From Prevotella sp. (GTDB lineage: Bacteria; Bacteroidota; Bacteroidia; Bacteroidales; Bacteroidaceae), in NCBI GenBank assembly GCA_017449675.1, contig JAFTFG010000020.1, forward strand, positions 1 to 64,000: DNA of 64,000 bases. Direction: 5' to 3'. Of this stretch, positions 23,871 to 31,707 are shown in pieces. The position numbers and the translations under genes are program-made. Numbering within the stretch: the stretch's first letter is position 1; each line of letters begins with the position of its first letter. The notes under the pieces were generated by a model that did no database searches, was not told the DNA's origin, and saw only the letters and a list, made by a program, of their open reading frames with translations.

Positions 23871-26219
23871 CTATTTCTTGAATTTGATGTTTTCCACATG
23901 GGAACCAACGAACATCGGCACACAATCTGCGGTACTATACCACTTCGGCTTACCCGGCATGTCATCGTATATCGTCTTCCCGTTGATCTTAAAACCCTCA
24001 AAGGTGACGTTCCTCACCTTGTGCTGGGCATCATAGCCCGTGATGACCGACATATTAGGCAGTTTTCCGTAATAGCGGATATTGCGGAACAACACGTTCT
24101 CCACACCGGCACCCGCCGCCGTACAGTACTTCTGGTTCCATCCCACCTTCACCTGCGTGATGGATCCCTGTCGGATGCCCTCGATACGGATATTGTCGAA
24201 GGTAACATCCTTCACGTAGTTGCCGTCCCCACAGTTGATGGCCAGACACCCTTGATAGTCCACCTGCGGTTCACTCTGACAAAGGATGTCGATATTGTCA
24301 TATTGCAAGTTGACAATACTGTCGCCCACCTGTGGATTGCCATGCAGACCAATAAAAACAGGATGAGCCACATCCGCCCAAAGAGTGGAGTTCGTCATAC
24401 GAATATTACGTACTGAGCCAGAGAAACCTTTACGGGTAGCATAGGCGGTAGTGCAGTCGTCACTGTTCCGACAGAACACACGGTTGTAGAACACATTGGA
24501 GGAGGCGAATACATTCAGACCGTCGCCCCATTGGGGATGTGAGATAGAACGCACGTCGTGGAGCGTCACATGATCGGAACCGCCGATGGGACAGGTATTG
24601 ACAATCAGTCCATCCACCAGCACGTTCTTAGAGCGGTGGATATGACAACCCTCATAGCCATTGACAGGACGGGCGATGCCACGTCCTAGGATACGCACAT
24701 TCTCCGCATCCTCAATAGCAAAGGTACCAGAGAAATAACTGCCGCCAGCCAGATAGACCGTAGTATTCGAAGGTACCTTGATTGTCTCTTCTGAATACAA
24801 GCCCGGGGCATAGTAGCGGAAGTCACAACCCTCCGCCTTTGCCTGCTGTTCCGCCTCCTCTTTGGTAACGGGAGGCTTCGACACGAAGAGCAACAGGTTG
24901 TCAGTGATGTTCCCATCGAACTCCACACTGACGTTCTCGGGTTGGAACAACAGGAACTGCACCACAGAGTCGTTCTGCACATTGGCAATGGTTCCCCGAT
25001 AGTCAGGACGGATACGTGCCGTCTTGTATTTCTTGTTTTTACAAACCACCCGAACAAAGACATCACCCGTAAAATCGAAAAACGCATAGGATATCTCCGA
25101 GATCTTGTGCGACCCGTCGCCTTGAGGGGCGTTGACCTTTGCCATATAGGTGTCTATCTGTGTCCACTCCTTCTGTCCGCGAGGCTGAATAAACACATCG
25201 TAGTCGTGCTTCATCGGTGCCCCCGCAGGTGCCGGGTAGGTATAGATGCTATGTAACTTAGCCCCCTCCTTGACCCCTGGGACGAGGAAGGTACGTGCCT
25301 CCGTGTTCACTTTCACCTTACCAGCCTTTTCCATCTTAGCCTGAATGGCAAGGAGTTTTTGGGTGTAGGGCATCTTCAGTCCCTTACGACCCACATAATG
25401 ACGATAGGGTTTGTCGTAGATCTCCCATACCTTACCACGTCCCATCTCTCCAGGTTCCGTCCAGTCGTTATAGAGTCCGGTGCAGTCCGTCCATGTCTCA
25501 AAAGGAACGTCGTAGCCGAGGTTGTATCTTGCGGAATACTCCACCCCCTTCATCATCCTGTTGTCGAGGGCACCCCACAGGTCATTACCCTTATCCCATG
25601 CCATCTCACAGATGTCACAGAGCATACCGATACCCATCTGCGCATGTCCTTGGTCACGCCCAGTCTCCTGACACTGCCCCGTAGGACCGATATAGTTGGG
25701 TAATGACCCGTTGTCGTTGGCATGCAGGAAATAGTCGACGGAGGCTTGATAGAGCACACTGTCTTCCAAAAAGATACCACAAGCCATCCGCAGACGGTTG
25801 ACGATAGCACCCCAGTTACCGTTGGCATAAGGACTGTCTGCCTCAAACTTCTCCATCAGGGGAATCATGGAACGGCGCGCCATCGCCTCCCACTCAGGAG
25901 TCTTCCATTCTTTCAGCAAGGTCATCGCACGTACTAGATTAAAACCCTGGATAGCACACAGGGGTGCGTCATGACCATCGAAACGCTGCAGCGTCTTAGC
26001 ATAGGCGTTGATGATCTCCAACGCCTTATCGGTATCTCCGCTTTGTGCACAGGTCAAAGCGGTGTACATATCCCGCTCACTACCTGCCTTCGTGTTACGG
26101 TACTGTCCGTCACGGGCTACCACTTCATAGGGTCCTGCCATCTTATAGTCGCTCTGTGCCATCGTCCATGAGAGATGACACATCAAGAAGAACACACCTA
26201 CTGCTAAACGTTTTATCAT
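23871..26219 (-). CDS. Two-domain enzyme: alginate-lyase fold plus GH28-like beta-helix
   Basis: A 782-residue exported protein that joins two carbohydrate-active modules. After a signal peptide (1-21), residues about 30-340 form an alpha/alpha barrel with NGNWG (134-138) and ETGRDQGHAQMG (185-196), the same block as in the lyase at 3927-5333. A beta-rich linker covers about 345-485. The C-terminal 300 residues are a parallel beta-helix with WGDGLNVF, NSDDCTTAY and AHPVFIG, which resemble the D, DD and H/G catalytic positions of GH28. It may cut one acidic polymer by both elimination and hydrolysis, or one module may only bind. The start at 26219 gives the signal peptide and follows the promoter at 26240-26266. 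First gene of its operon. Confidence 0.82.
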   Translation of the reverse strand: MIKRLAVGVFFLMCHLSWTMAQSDYKMAGPYEVVARDGQYRNTKAGSERDMYTALTCAQSGDTDKALEIINAYAKTLQRFDGHDAPLCAIQGFNLVRAMTLLKEWKTPEWEAMARRSMIPLMEKFEADSPYANGNWGAIVNRLRMACGIFLEDSVLYQASVDYFLHANDNGSLPNYIGPTGQCQETGRDQGHAQMGIGMLCDICEMAWDKGNDLWGALDNRMMKGVEYSARYNLGYDVPFETWTDCTGLYNDWTEPGEMGRGKVWEIYDKPYRHYVGRKGLKMPYTQKLLAIQAKMEKAGKVKVNTEARTFLVPGVKEGAKLHSIYTYPAPAGAPMKHDYDVFIQPRGQKEWTQIDTYMAKVNAPQGDGSHKISEISYAFFDFTGDVFVRVVCKNKKYKTARIRPDYRGTIANVQNDSVVQFLLFQPENVSVEFDGNITDNLLLFVSKPPVTKEEAEQQAKAEGCDFRYYAPGLYSEETIKVPSNTTVYLAGGSYFSGTFAIEDAENVRILGRGIARPVNGYEGCHIHRSKNVLVDGLIVNTCPIGGSDHVTLHDVRSISHPQWGDGLNVFASSNVFYNRVFCRNSDDCTTAYATRKGFSGSVRNIRMTNSTLWADVAHPVFIGLHGNPQVGDSIVNLQYDNIDILCQSEPQVDYQGCLAINCGDGNYVKDVTFDNIRIEGIRQGSITQVKVGWNQKYCTAAGAGVENVLFRNIRYYGKLPNMSVITGYDAQHKVRNVTFEGFKINGKTIYDDMPGKPKWYSTADCVPMFVGSHVENIKFKK

Positions 26220-26239
26220 ACGGATTCGTTTTTCTAAAA

Positions 26240-26266
26240 ATACGATTGATGGTACAAATATACTTA
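26240..26266 (-). promoter_or_regulatory. ECF-type promoter motif, copy 5
   Basis: Minus-strand TAAGTAT, 12 nt, AATCGTAT, 20 nt above the lyase/beta-helix start codon. A CAAATATA string at 26255-26262 also fits the -7 consensus on the minus strand, but its -33 partner is only CAGA at 26283. Confidence 0.65.
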
Positions 26267-26291
26267 AAAAAGCGTTTCCTTGCAGACTAAT

Positions 26292-26318
26292 TACGTAATT
26301 TTTTCCGTTAATACGTAT
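26292..26318 (+). promoter_or_regulatory. ECF-type promoter motif, copy 6 (GH88)
   Basis: Plus-strand TACGTAA, 12 nt, ATACGTAT, 20 nt above the GH88 start codon. Both boxes sit inside palindromes (AATTACGTAATT and TAATACGTATTA) centred 20 bp apart. With copy 5 it forms a back-to-back promoter pair. Confidence 0.65.
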
Positions 26319-26338
26319 TAGATAGAAAAACATTAGAC

Positions 26339-27556
26339 ATGAAGAAAATCCTTTTTGCCCTCACTATCTGTACATTGACCGCCTGTCATACACAGGAAGA
26401 AGGAATGAATGTAGAAGAACCGTTACAATATTGTGTTAGTCAGGTAAACCGTGCCCTCGATAACTTGCGTGACAGTAGCGGCAACTACGACTATACCATG
26501 GAACCACGTAACATCTTAGAAGGTGAAACGACCTGGAACCGTCGGAAGGCAAGTGCCGAGGAATGGTGTTCCGGTTTTTGGCCCGGCGTGCTATGGATGA
26601 CCTACAGTTACGCCAAGGAAGACTGTATCCGTCAAGTAGCAGAGGGCTATACGGAGTCTTTGAGTTTTCTGGCTAAACAACCCGCCTACGATCATGACTT
26701 GGGTTTCCTGGTCATCAATTCGTTTCTGAAAGGTTATGAGGTCACAGGTAACGACGAATACAAGCGCATTGCGCTGGCAGCCGCTGATACACTGGCTACA
26801 TTATATAATGAAAAAGTGGGGACGATCCTCAGTTGGCCCCGTCACGTCAAGGACTATGGCGGTCATAACACCATCATGGACAATATGATTAACTTGGAAC
26901 TACTGTTCTGGGCAGCGAATAACGGTGGTTCGGAAACCCTCAAGGATATTGCCATCAAACACGCAGAGACAACAATGAAGAATCACTTCCGGCCCGATGG
27001 GTCATGCTATCACGTGGCTGTGTACGACACACTCGACGGTCATTTCATCAAGGGTGTGACGCATCAGGGCTATAGTGATTCATCCATGTGGTCTCGTGGA
27101 CAGTCCTGGGCCATCTACGGTTATACGATAGTCTATCGCTTCACCAAGGATGTGCGTTTTCTGGATCATGCCCAGAAAGTGACGGATATCTATCTGGAAC
27201 GTTTGAAGGAGACAAGTAACGACTGGGTACCCATCTGGGACATGGACGACCCTCGTGGACTACAGGCTCCCAAGGATGCCTCTACGGCCTGTGTCGTTGC
27301 CAGCGCACTGATAGAACTCAGCCAATATGTGGATGAGGAAAAAGGAAAGACTTATCTCCATGCGGCAGAAAGGATGCTGAGCGACCTCAGTACAGAAAAG
27401 TATCAGAGCAGGGAGAAGAATGTCTCTTTCCTCCTGCACTCCACAGGACACCATCCTGCCGGCAGTGAGATAGATGCCAGCATCATCTATGCCGACTATT
27501 ACTATATTGAGGCGTTATTACGGTGGAAAAATATCGTCCTTGAAAAGAAATCGTAA
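26339..27556 (+). CDS. GH88 unsaturated glucuronyl hydrolase, lipoprotein
   Basis: A 405-residue enzyme with an alpha/alpha-barrel. The lipobox is LTAC (Cys16), so it is anchored in a membrane, probably facing the periplasm. GH88 enzymes hydrate and release delta-4,5-unsaturated uronic acid from the non-reducing end of lyase products. The two expected acidic residues are visible as Asp120 (HDLGF) and Asp181 (DNMIN). Other family blocks are WCSGFWPGVLW, SWPRHVKDYGGHNTIMDN and WSRGQSWAIYGY. It is divergent from the lyase/beta-helix operon and shares the promoter motif, which ties it to the lyases of this PUL. Confidence 0.92.
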   Translation: MKKILFALTICTLTACHTQEEGMNVEEPLQYCVSQVNRALDNLRDSSGNYDYTMEPRNILEGETTWNRRKASAEEWCSGFWPGVLWMTYSYAKEDCIRQVAEGYTESLSFLAKQPAYDHDLGFLVINSFLKGYEVTGNDEYKRIALAAADTLATLYNEKVGTILSWPRHVKDYGGHNTIMDNMINLELLFWAANNGGSETLKDIAIKHAETTMKNHFRPDGSCYHVAVYDTLDGHFIKGVTHQGYSDSSMWSRGQSWAIYGYTIVYRFTKDVRFLDHAQKVTDIYLERLKETSNDWVPIWDMDDPRGLQAPKDASTACVVASALIELSQYVDEEKGKTYLHAAERMLSDLSTEKYQSREKNVSFLLHSTGHHPAGSEIDASIIYADYYYIEALLRWKNIVLEKKS

Positions 27557-27574
27557 AATATTTAGGGTTTTCTT

Positions 27575-27605
27575 TTTGTGGTTTCCCCACTTATTTGTAT
27601 CTTTG
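27575..27605 (+). promoter_or_regulatory. Promoter of tRNA-Val(CAC)
   Basis: TTTG (27575-27578), 19 nt, TATCTTTG (27598-27605). The spacer string TCCCCACTTATT also occurs in the tRNA promoter at 33587-33617. Confidence 0.75.
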
Positions 27606-27625
27606 CACCCGAATTTGGGAAAGAG

Positions 27626-27700
27626 AGGGGCATAGCCCAGTTGGTTTAGAGCGCTGCAGTCACATTGCAGAGGTCCCCGGTTCGAGCCCGGGTGTCCCTA
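27626..27700 (+). tRNA. tRNA-Val, anticodon CAC
   Basis: A complete cloverleaf of 75 nt. The acceptor stem AGGGGCA/TGTCCCT has one G-T pair. The D stem GCCC/GAGC has one C-A mismatch. The anticodon stem CTGCA/TGCAG encloses loop GTCACAT (anticodon 27661-27663), and the T arm is CCCGG TTCGAGC CCGGG. The CCA end is not encoded. The mismatch and the G at position 32 are slightly unusual, but everything else is intact. Confidence 0.87.
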
Positions 27701-27871
27701 CCTGAAGAAAAGACGAAGCAACAATTTTGTTGTTTCGTCTTTTTTTGTGGCCTTGAACCAGTTGAGCATATCATGTTCCTCAAGTCTGTGTTCGGAGGGA
27801 CGGCGATGATAAGTTTCCATAAACGACATCATCTGCTCATACTGCTGCTGCCATCTTTCTTCCTGCGTCAT
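27698..27871 (-). pseudogene. Truncated helicase-associated-domain gene ending in the tRNA
   Basis: A 57-residue frame starts MTQEERWQQQYEQMMSF and contains HRRPSEHRLEEHDMLNWFKA. That is the W...Y...F..H.R.PS.H..E..LxxWxK pattern of helicase-associated (HA) domains, which also occur as small stand-alone proteins in Bacteroidetes. After NWFKATKK the frame reads through the tRNA terminator and stops inside the 3' end of tRNA-Val(CAC). The original 3' half is therefore missing, cut at or near the tRNA 3' end. The start overlaps the stop of the upstream ORF (TAATG). Confidence 0.5.
27710..27746 (+). terminator. Terminator of tRNA-Val(CAC)
   Basis: AAGACGAAGCAACAA (27710-27724) pairs with 27727-27741 with one G-T pair, and a run of seven T follows. 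It lies 9 nt after the tRNA. Confidence 0.85.
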
Positions 27872-28098
27872 TATAATCCTGAGCCGTCCAACTCGTCAAT
27901 ATACTCCAAACAGAAGTCTTCCAGGCCGATGTAGTAGATGCCGTTCTCGTCAAACCATGGTACGATATTGCTCACCTCCTGTATTTCATCGAGTAGTACA
28001 GAGTATTGCTTTGTCGTATCTATCCATACTTTCGAATATTTTGCGTATTTACGCATCTTTTTCGGATAAAGCGGCAAAAGACAGGATGCGTATTTCAC
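27871..28098 (-). CDS. Small hypothetical protein
   Basis: A 75-residue frame with a GTG start that overlaps the stop of the upstream ORF by 3 nt; an internal ATG at codon 15 (MRKYAKYSKVW) is an alternative. The sequence is acidic at the C-terminus (DENGIYYIGLEDFCLEYIDEL) and has no signal peptide or known domain. Neighbouring frames are tightly overlapped on both sides, which suggests an old operon of small genes, now partly decayed, next to the tRNA. No function assigned. Confidence 0.35.
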   Translation of the reverse strand: MKYASCLLPLYPKKMRKYAKYSKVWIDTTKQYSVLLDEIQEVSNIVPWFDENGIYYIGLEDFCLEYIDELDGSGL

Positions 28099-28346
28099 TG
28101 ATTAGAGTGTGAGAGAAGAACCTCGTCAAGGAATTCCTCCACTGTATAGACTCTGTCATTTACACATCCATAATGAACAGGGTAGGAAATTGTGGCGTAT
28201 TTCTTGAATTCCATATTGATGAGAAATAATGTCATCAAACTGGGTGTGTCATGACACGCTTTGAATAGAGAGAATACGAGGTTATAACACGTCTTCGCCG
28301 CCTTTGTTGTCACCACTTCGGAGAAAAGGGAAAGAGGTACTGGCAA
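28095..28346 (-). CDS. Small hypothetical protein or gene remnant
   Basis: An 83-residue frame with only a TTG at its start. The frame stays open further upstream to about 28440 without an ATG, which suggests the 5' part of the gene has been lost or shifted. The later part (MEFKKYATISYPVHYGCVND, then RVYTVEEFLDEVL) looks like normal protein, and an internal ATG at 28217 would start there. It overlaps the next ORF by 3 nt. No family recognised. Confidence 0.3.
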   Translation of the reverse strand: MPVPLSLFSEVVTTKAAKTCYNLVFSLFKACHDTPSLMTLFLINMEFKKYATISYPVHYGCVNDRVYTVEEFLDEVLLSHSNQ

Positions 28347-28429
28347 AAAGGGAGAAAGGTAGTATGTAACCAGATAAGGCCGGACGGACTTATATGTACG
28401 AGCGACCGCTGAATTCTGAGTTCTAACGC

Positions 28430-28777
28430 TTAGAGATGTGGCAACAATCCATCAACTATCTGGCTAAAGAGTGGACCACACATACCTCCTGCGCTGGCAG
28501 GCAATCCGTCTTTCTCCAATTCGTCTATCTGAAAATTCTCACTCGCATAGTAATTCAGTAGCCACCATGCACCCTTTCTGCCTAAGAAACCATGTTCATC
28601 TGCTTTCAGGTAATATTTTGCTGCTTGTTCCGGGTCATACACACTGTCGCACACCTCTCCGGCATACATCTCTGCCAGGAACTTGTTGGCAAAAGGAATT
28701 TTATCTGCCATATTAATGAGCCTTTCAGCATTATACGGTTGTTGGTTCTTTCCCAGAAATGCCGGAGCCATGCACAT
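28430..28777 (-). CDS. Sel1/TPR-like protein fragment
   Basis: A 115-residue frame (ATG at 28777, open without stop to 28823). IPFANKFLAEMYAGEVCDSV, then YDPEQAAKYYLKADEHGFLG, resembles one Sel1/TPR-type repeat: helix, YxxGxG-like turn, DxxxAxxYYxxAxxxG. Only one repeat is present, whereas such proteins normally have several, and there is no signal peptide. It is probably the C-terminal end of a larger gene whose 5' part is gone. No promoter is seen on its strand. Confidence 0.4.
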   Translation of the reverse strand: MCMAPAFLGKNQQPYNAERLINMADKIPFANKFLAEMYAGEVCDSVYDPEQAAKYYLKADEHGFLGRKGAWWLLNYYASENFQIDELEKDGLPASAGGMCGPLFSQIVDGLLPHL

Positions 28778-28933
28778 AATCAGTTCACCGAACGAACTGC
28801 CTTGTTCTTCTCCGTTTTGCCCTTATTTTACAGTCATTCTGCGTTAATTCTCTAAAATCGGTCTTTTGTTACAACCTTTTTCGTAACTTTGGCTTCGCCG
28901 AACTTACTCGGCACTCGAAAGAACTCAAATAAA

Positions 28934-28965
28934 TTTGGTTCTTTACTCGTTTTTTCGTAACTTTG
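28934..28965 (+). promoter_or_regulatory. Promoter of the parC operon
   Basis: TTTG (28934-28937), 20 nt, TAACTTTG (28958-28965), 27 nt above the ATG. A second TAACTTTG at 28884-28891 lies upstream, but its TTTG is only 15 nt away. A small hairpin (GCCGA/TCGGC, 28897-28912) lies between them. Confidence 0.75.
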
Positions 28966-28992
28966 CACAAAGTTTAAAAACCAATAACCCTC

Positions 28993-31707
28993 ATGGACGA
29001 CGAAATCAAGGACGACAAGATGATAGAAGAGACCCCCGAAGAGTCACAGGAAGGCACCGAGGTAGAAGGCCATTCCGACTATCAACCTGTAAACCGATTT
29101 GACGCAGCAGCAGTACATCATCTGAGCGGTATGTACCAGAACTGGTTTCTGGACTATGCCAGTTATACGATTCTAGACCGTGCTGTTCCGCATATCGAAG
29201 ACGGTTTGAAACCCGTGCAACGCCGTATTCTGCACTCGATGAAACGGATGGACGACGGGCGTTTTAATAAGGTGGCGAATATCGTGGGCCATACCATGCA
29301 GTTTCACCCTCATGGTGATGCCTCTATCGGTGATGCCCTGGTACAGTTGGGACAGAAAGACCTGTTGGTGGACACCCAGGGTAACTGGGGTAATATCCTG
29401 ACAGGTAACAAGGCTGCCGCCCCCCGTTATATCGAGGCCCGTCTGTCGAAATTCGCCCTAGACACCGTTTTCAATCCCAAGACCACCGAGTGGCAGATGT
29501 CATATGACGGTCGTAACAAAGAGCCGATTACCCTTCCCGTGAAGTTCCCGTTACTGTTGGCACAGGGTGCTGAGGGTATTGCTGTCGGTCTGTCGACCAA
29601 GGTACTGCCCCATAACTTCGTGGAAATCTGTGAGGCAGCCATCAGTTATCTGCATAATGAGGAGTTCCATCTCTATCCCGACTTCCCCACCGGCGGCAGT
29701 ATTGATGTCTCTAAATACAATGACGGACAGCGTGGCGGTGTACTGAAGGTACGTGCCAAGATTGAGAAACTAGACCCCAAAACCCTCGTTATCCGTGAGA
29801 TACCCTTCTCGAAGACCACTGAGACCCTGATAGACTCCATCCTGAAGGCTGTCGACAAAGGAAAGATCAAGGCCCGCCACGTAGAGGACCTGACGGCTGC
29901 CAAGGTAGAGATACAGGTACAACTGGCACCCGGTGTCTCATCTGATAAGACGTTGGATGCCCTCTATGCCTTCTCCGACTGTGAGATTAACATCTCACCC
30001 AACTGTTGTGTGATTGAGGATAACAAACCTCAGTTCCTCACGATCTCCGATGTGTTACGTCATAGTGTCGACCGCACGAAAGAACTGATTCGCCAGGAGT
30101 TGGAGATCCGCAAGGGAGAACTGTTGGAACAGTTGCATTTCCAGTCTTTGGAGAAAATCTTCATTGAGGAGCGGATCTATAAAGACAAGAAATTCGAGAA
30201 CGCACCCACCGTCGATGCCGTCTGCGAGCATATTGATGAGCGGTTGACCCCCTACTATCCTCAGATGGTACGTGAGGTCACCAAGGACGACATCCTCAAA
30301 CTTCTCGAGATTAAGATGCAGCGCATCCTGAAGTTCAACAAGGATAAAGCCGATGAGTTGATGGCCCGTATCAAGGCAGAGATTGACGAGATAGACAAGG
30401 ACCTCGCCAACCTTGTGGAAGTCACCGCCGATTGGTTTCAGTTCCTTAAGGACAAATACGGCAAGGACCATCCACGACTCACGGAGATCCGTAATTTCGA
30501 CACCATCGAGGCTACGAAGGTGGTGGAGGCCAACCAGAAACTGTATATCAACCGGGCAGACGGCTTTATCGGTACAGGACTGAAGAAAGACGAGTTCGTA
30601 TGCAACTGCTCTGACATCGACGATATCATCATCTTCTACAAAGACGGTAAGTTCAAGGTAGTCCGTGTGGCCGACAAACTTTTTGTAGGGAAGAACGTAC
30701 TATGGCTGGGTGTCTTTAAGAAGAACGACCAGCGCACCATCTATAATGCCGTATACAGAGACGGTAAGAAAGGTACCTATTTTATTAAGCGTTTCAACGT
30801 GTCATCGGTCACTCGGGAAAGGGAGTATGATATCACGGCAGGAACCCCCGGTTCAAAGGTCGTCTACTTCACGGCCAACCCCAATGGAGAGGCGGAGGTC
30901 ATCAAGGTGACCCTGGAGCCCGCCCCCAAACTCAAGAAAATATTCTTCGACAAGGACTTCTCAGAGGTCGGTATCAAGGGACGTGGTGCCAAAGGTGTCA
31001 TCCTCACCAAATACCAGGTACACCGTATCGGCTTGAAGAGTCACGGCCACTCCACACTGGGAGGCAGAAAGGTATGGTACGATCCTGACGTGAACCGCCT
31101 GAACTATGATGAGCACGGACAATTGCTGGGTGAGTTCAATGACGATGACAACATCCTCGTGATCCTCAAGAACGGTGACTACTACCTCTCTGGCTTTGAT
31201 GCCAACGTACACTTTGAGGATACGATTGCCCATCTGGAGAAATACGATGCCGAGAAGGTATGGAGTTGTGTACTCTACGATGCGGACAACCAAGGCTATC
31301 CCTATGTGAAGCGTTTCCTCATGGAAGCCTCGAAGAAGAAGCAGAACTACCTAGGCGAGAACCTTAACTCCACACAGATCCTGTTGACCGACCAAGTATT
31401 TCCCCGTATACAGATCAACTACGGTGGCGTTGATGAGTTCCGTGGCTCCGAGGAAGTGGATGTAGAGCAATTCATTGCCGTCAAGGGCTATAAAGCGAAG
31501 GGTAAGCGTCTGACGACCAACCAGATTGCGAGTATCGTTGAACTGGCCCCCCTACGTTTCCCCACCGAACCCACCGATTCCACCGAACCTACCGAACCGG
31601 TCGAGGAAGAGGAAGATCTGGACCCTGACGCAGGAAAGAGTCAACAGCAAGTGAAAGACGAACTAACAGGACAACAAACCCTTTTCTCAGATGAAGACTA
31701 TCAGTAA
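28993..31707 (+). CDS. parC: DNA topoisomerase IV subunit A
   Basis: A 904-residue type IIA topoisomerase subunit. The winged-helix DNA-cleavage region holds HPHGDASIGDAL (105-116, the quinolone-resistance-determining segment) and the catalytic tyrosine Tyr146 in AAAPRYIEARLS. The tower and coiled-coil region follow, then a C-terminal beta-propeller with diverged blades (GIKGRGAKGVILTKYQVHRI) rather than the GyrA box, which points to ParC rather than GyrA. The acidic N-terminal 30 residues and the C-terminal PTEP/EEEED tail are typical extensions. The next gene starts 17 nt before its stop, so the operon is coupled. Confidence 0.93.
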   Translation: MDDEIKDDKMIEETPEESQEGTEVEGHSDYQPVNRFDAAAVHHLSGMYQNWFLDYASYTILDRAVPHIEDGLKPVQRRILHSMKRMDDGRFNKVANIVGHTMQFHPHGDASIGDALVQLGQKDLLVDTQGNWGNILTGNKAAAPRYIEARLSKFALDTVFNPKTTEWQMSYDGRNKEPITLPVKFPLLLAQGAEGIAVGLSTKVLPHNFVEICEAAISYLHNEEFHLYPDFPTGGSIDVSKYNDGQRGGVLKVRAKIEKLDPKTLVIREIPFSKTTETLIDSILKAVDKGKIKARHVEDLTAAKVEIQVQLAPGVSSDKTLDALYAFSDCEINISPNCCVIEDNKPQFLTISDVLRHSVDRTKELIRQELEIRKGELLEQLHFQSLEKIFIEERIYKDKKFENAPTVDAVCEHIDERLTPYYPQMVREVTKDDILKLLEIKMQRILKFNKDKADELMARIKAEIDEIDKDLANLVEVTADWFQFLKDKYGKDHPRLTEIRNFDTIEATKVVEANQKLYINRADGFIGTGLKKDEFVCNCSDIDDIIIFYKDGKFKVVRVADKLFVGKNVLWLGVFKKNDQRTIYNAVYRDGKKGTYFIKRFNVSSVTREREYDITAGTPGSKVVYFTANPNGEAEVIKVTLEPAPKLKKIFFDKDFSEVGIKGRGAKGVILTKYQVHRIGLKSHGHSTLGGRKVWYDPDVNRLNYDEHGQLLGEFNDDDNILVILKNGDYYLSGFDANVHFEDTIAHLEKYDAEKVWSCVLYDADNQGYPYVKRFLMEASKKKQNYLGENLNSTQILLTDQVFPRIQINYGGVDEFRGSEEVDVEQFIAVKGYKAKGKRLTTNQIASIVELAPLRFPTEPTDSTEPTEPVEEEEDLDPDAGKSQQQVKDELTGQQTLFSDEDYQ

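Noticed and set aside
231-26318. The six bipartite motifs as direct-repeat operators of the AraC-type sensor
   Set aside because: The two boxes are similar and 20 bp apart, which would suit an AraC protein, but at 17866 only 16 nt remain before the start codon, leaving no space for a promoter downstream. Kept as the second-best explanation.
26289-26320. Two 12-bp palindromes read as repressor operators
   Set aside because: Their 20-bp spacing is explained by the -35 and -10 boxes of the shared promoter motif, which recurs upstream of five other genes without full palindromes.
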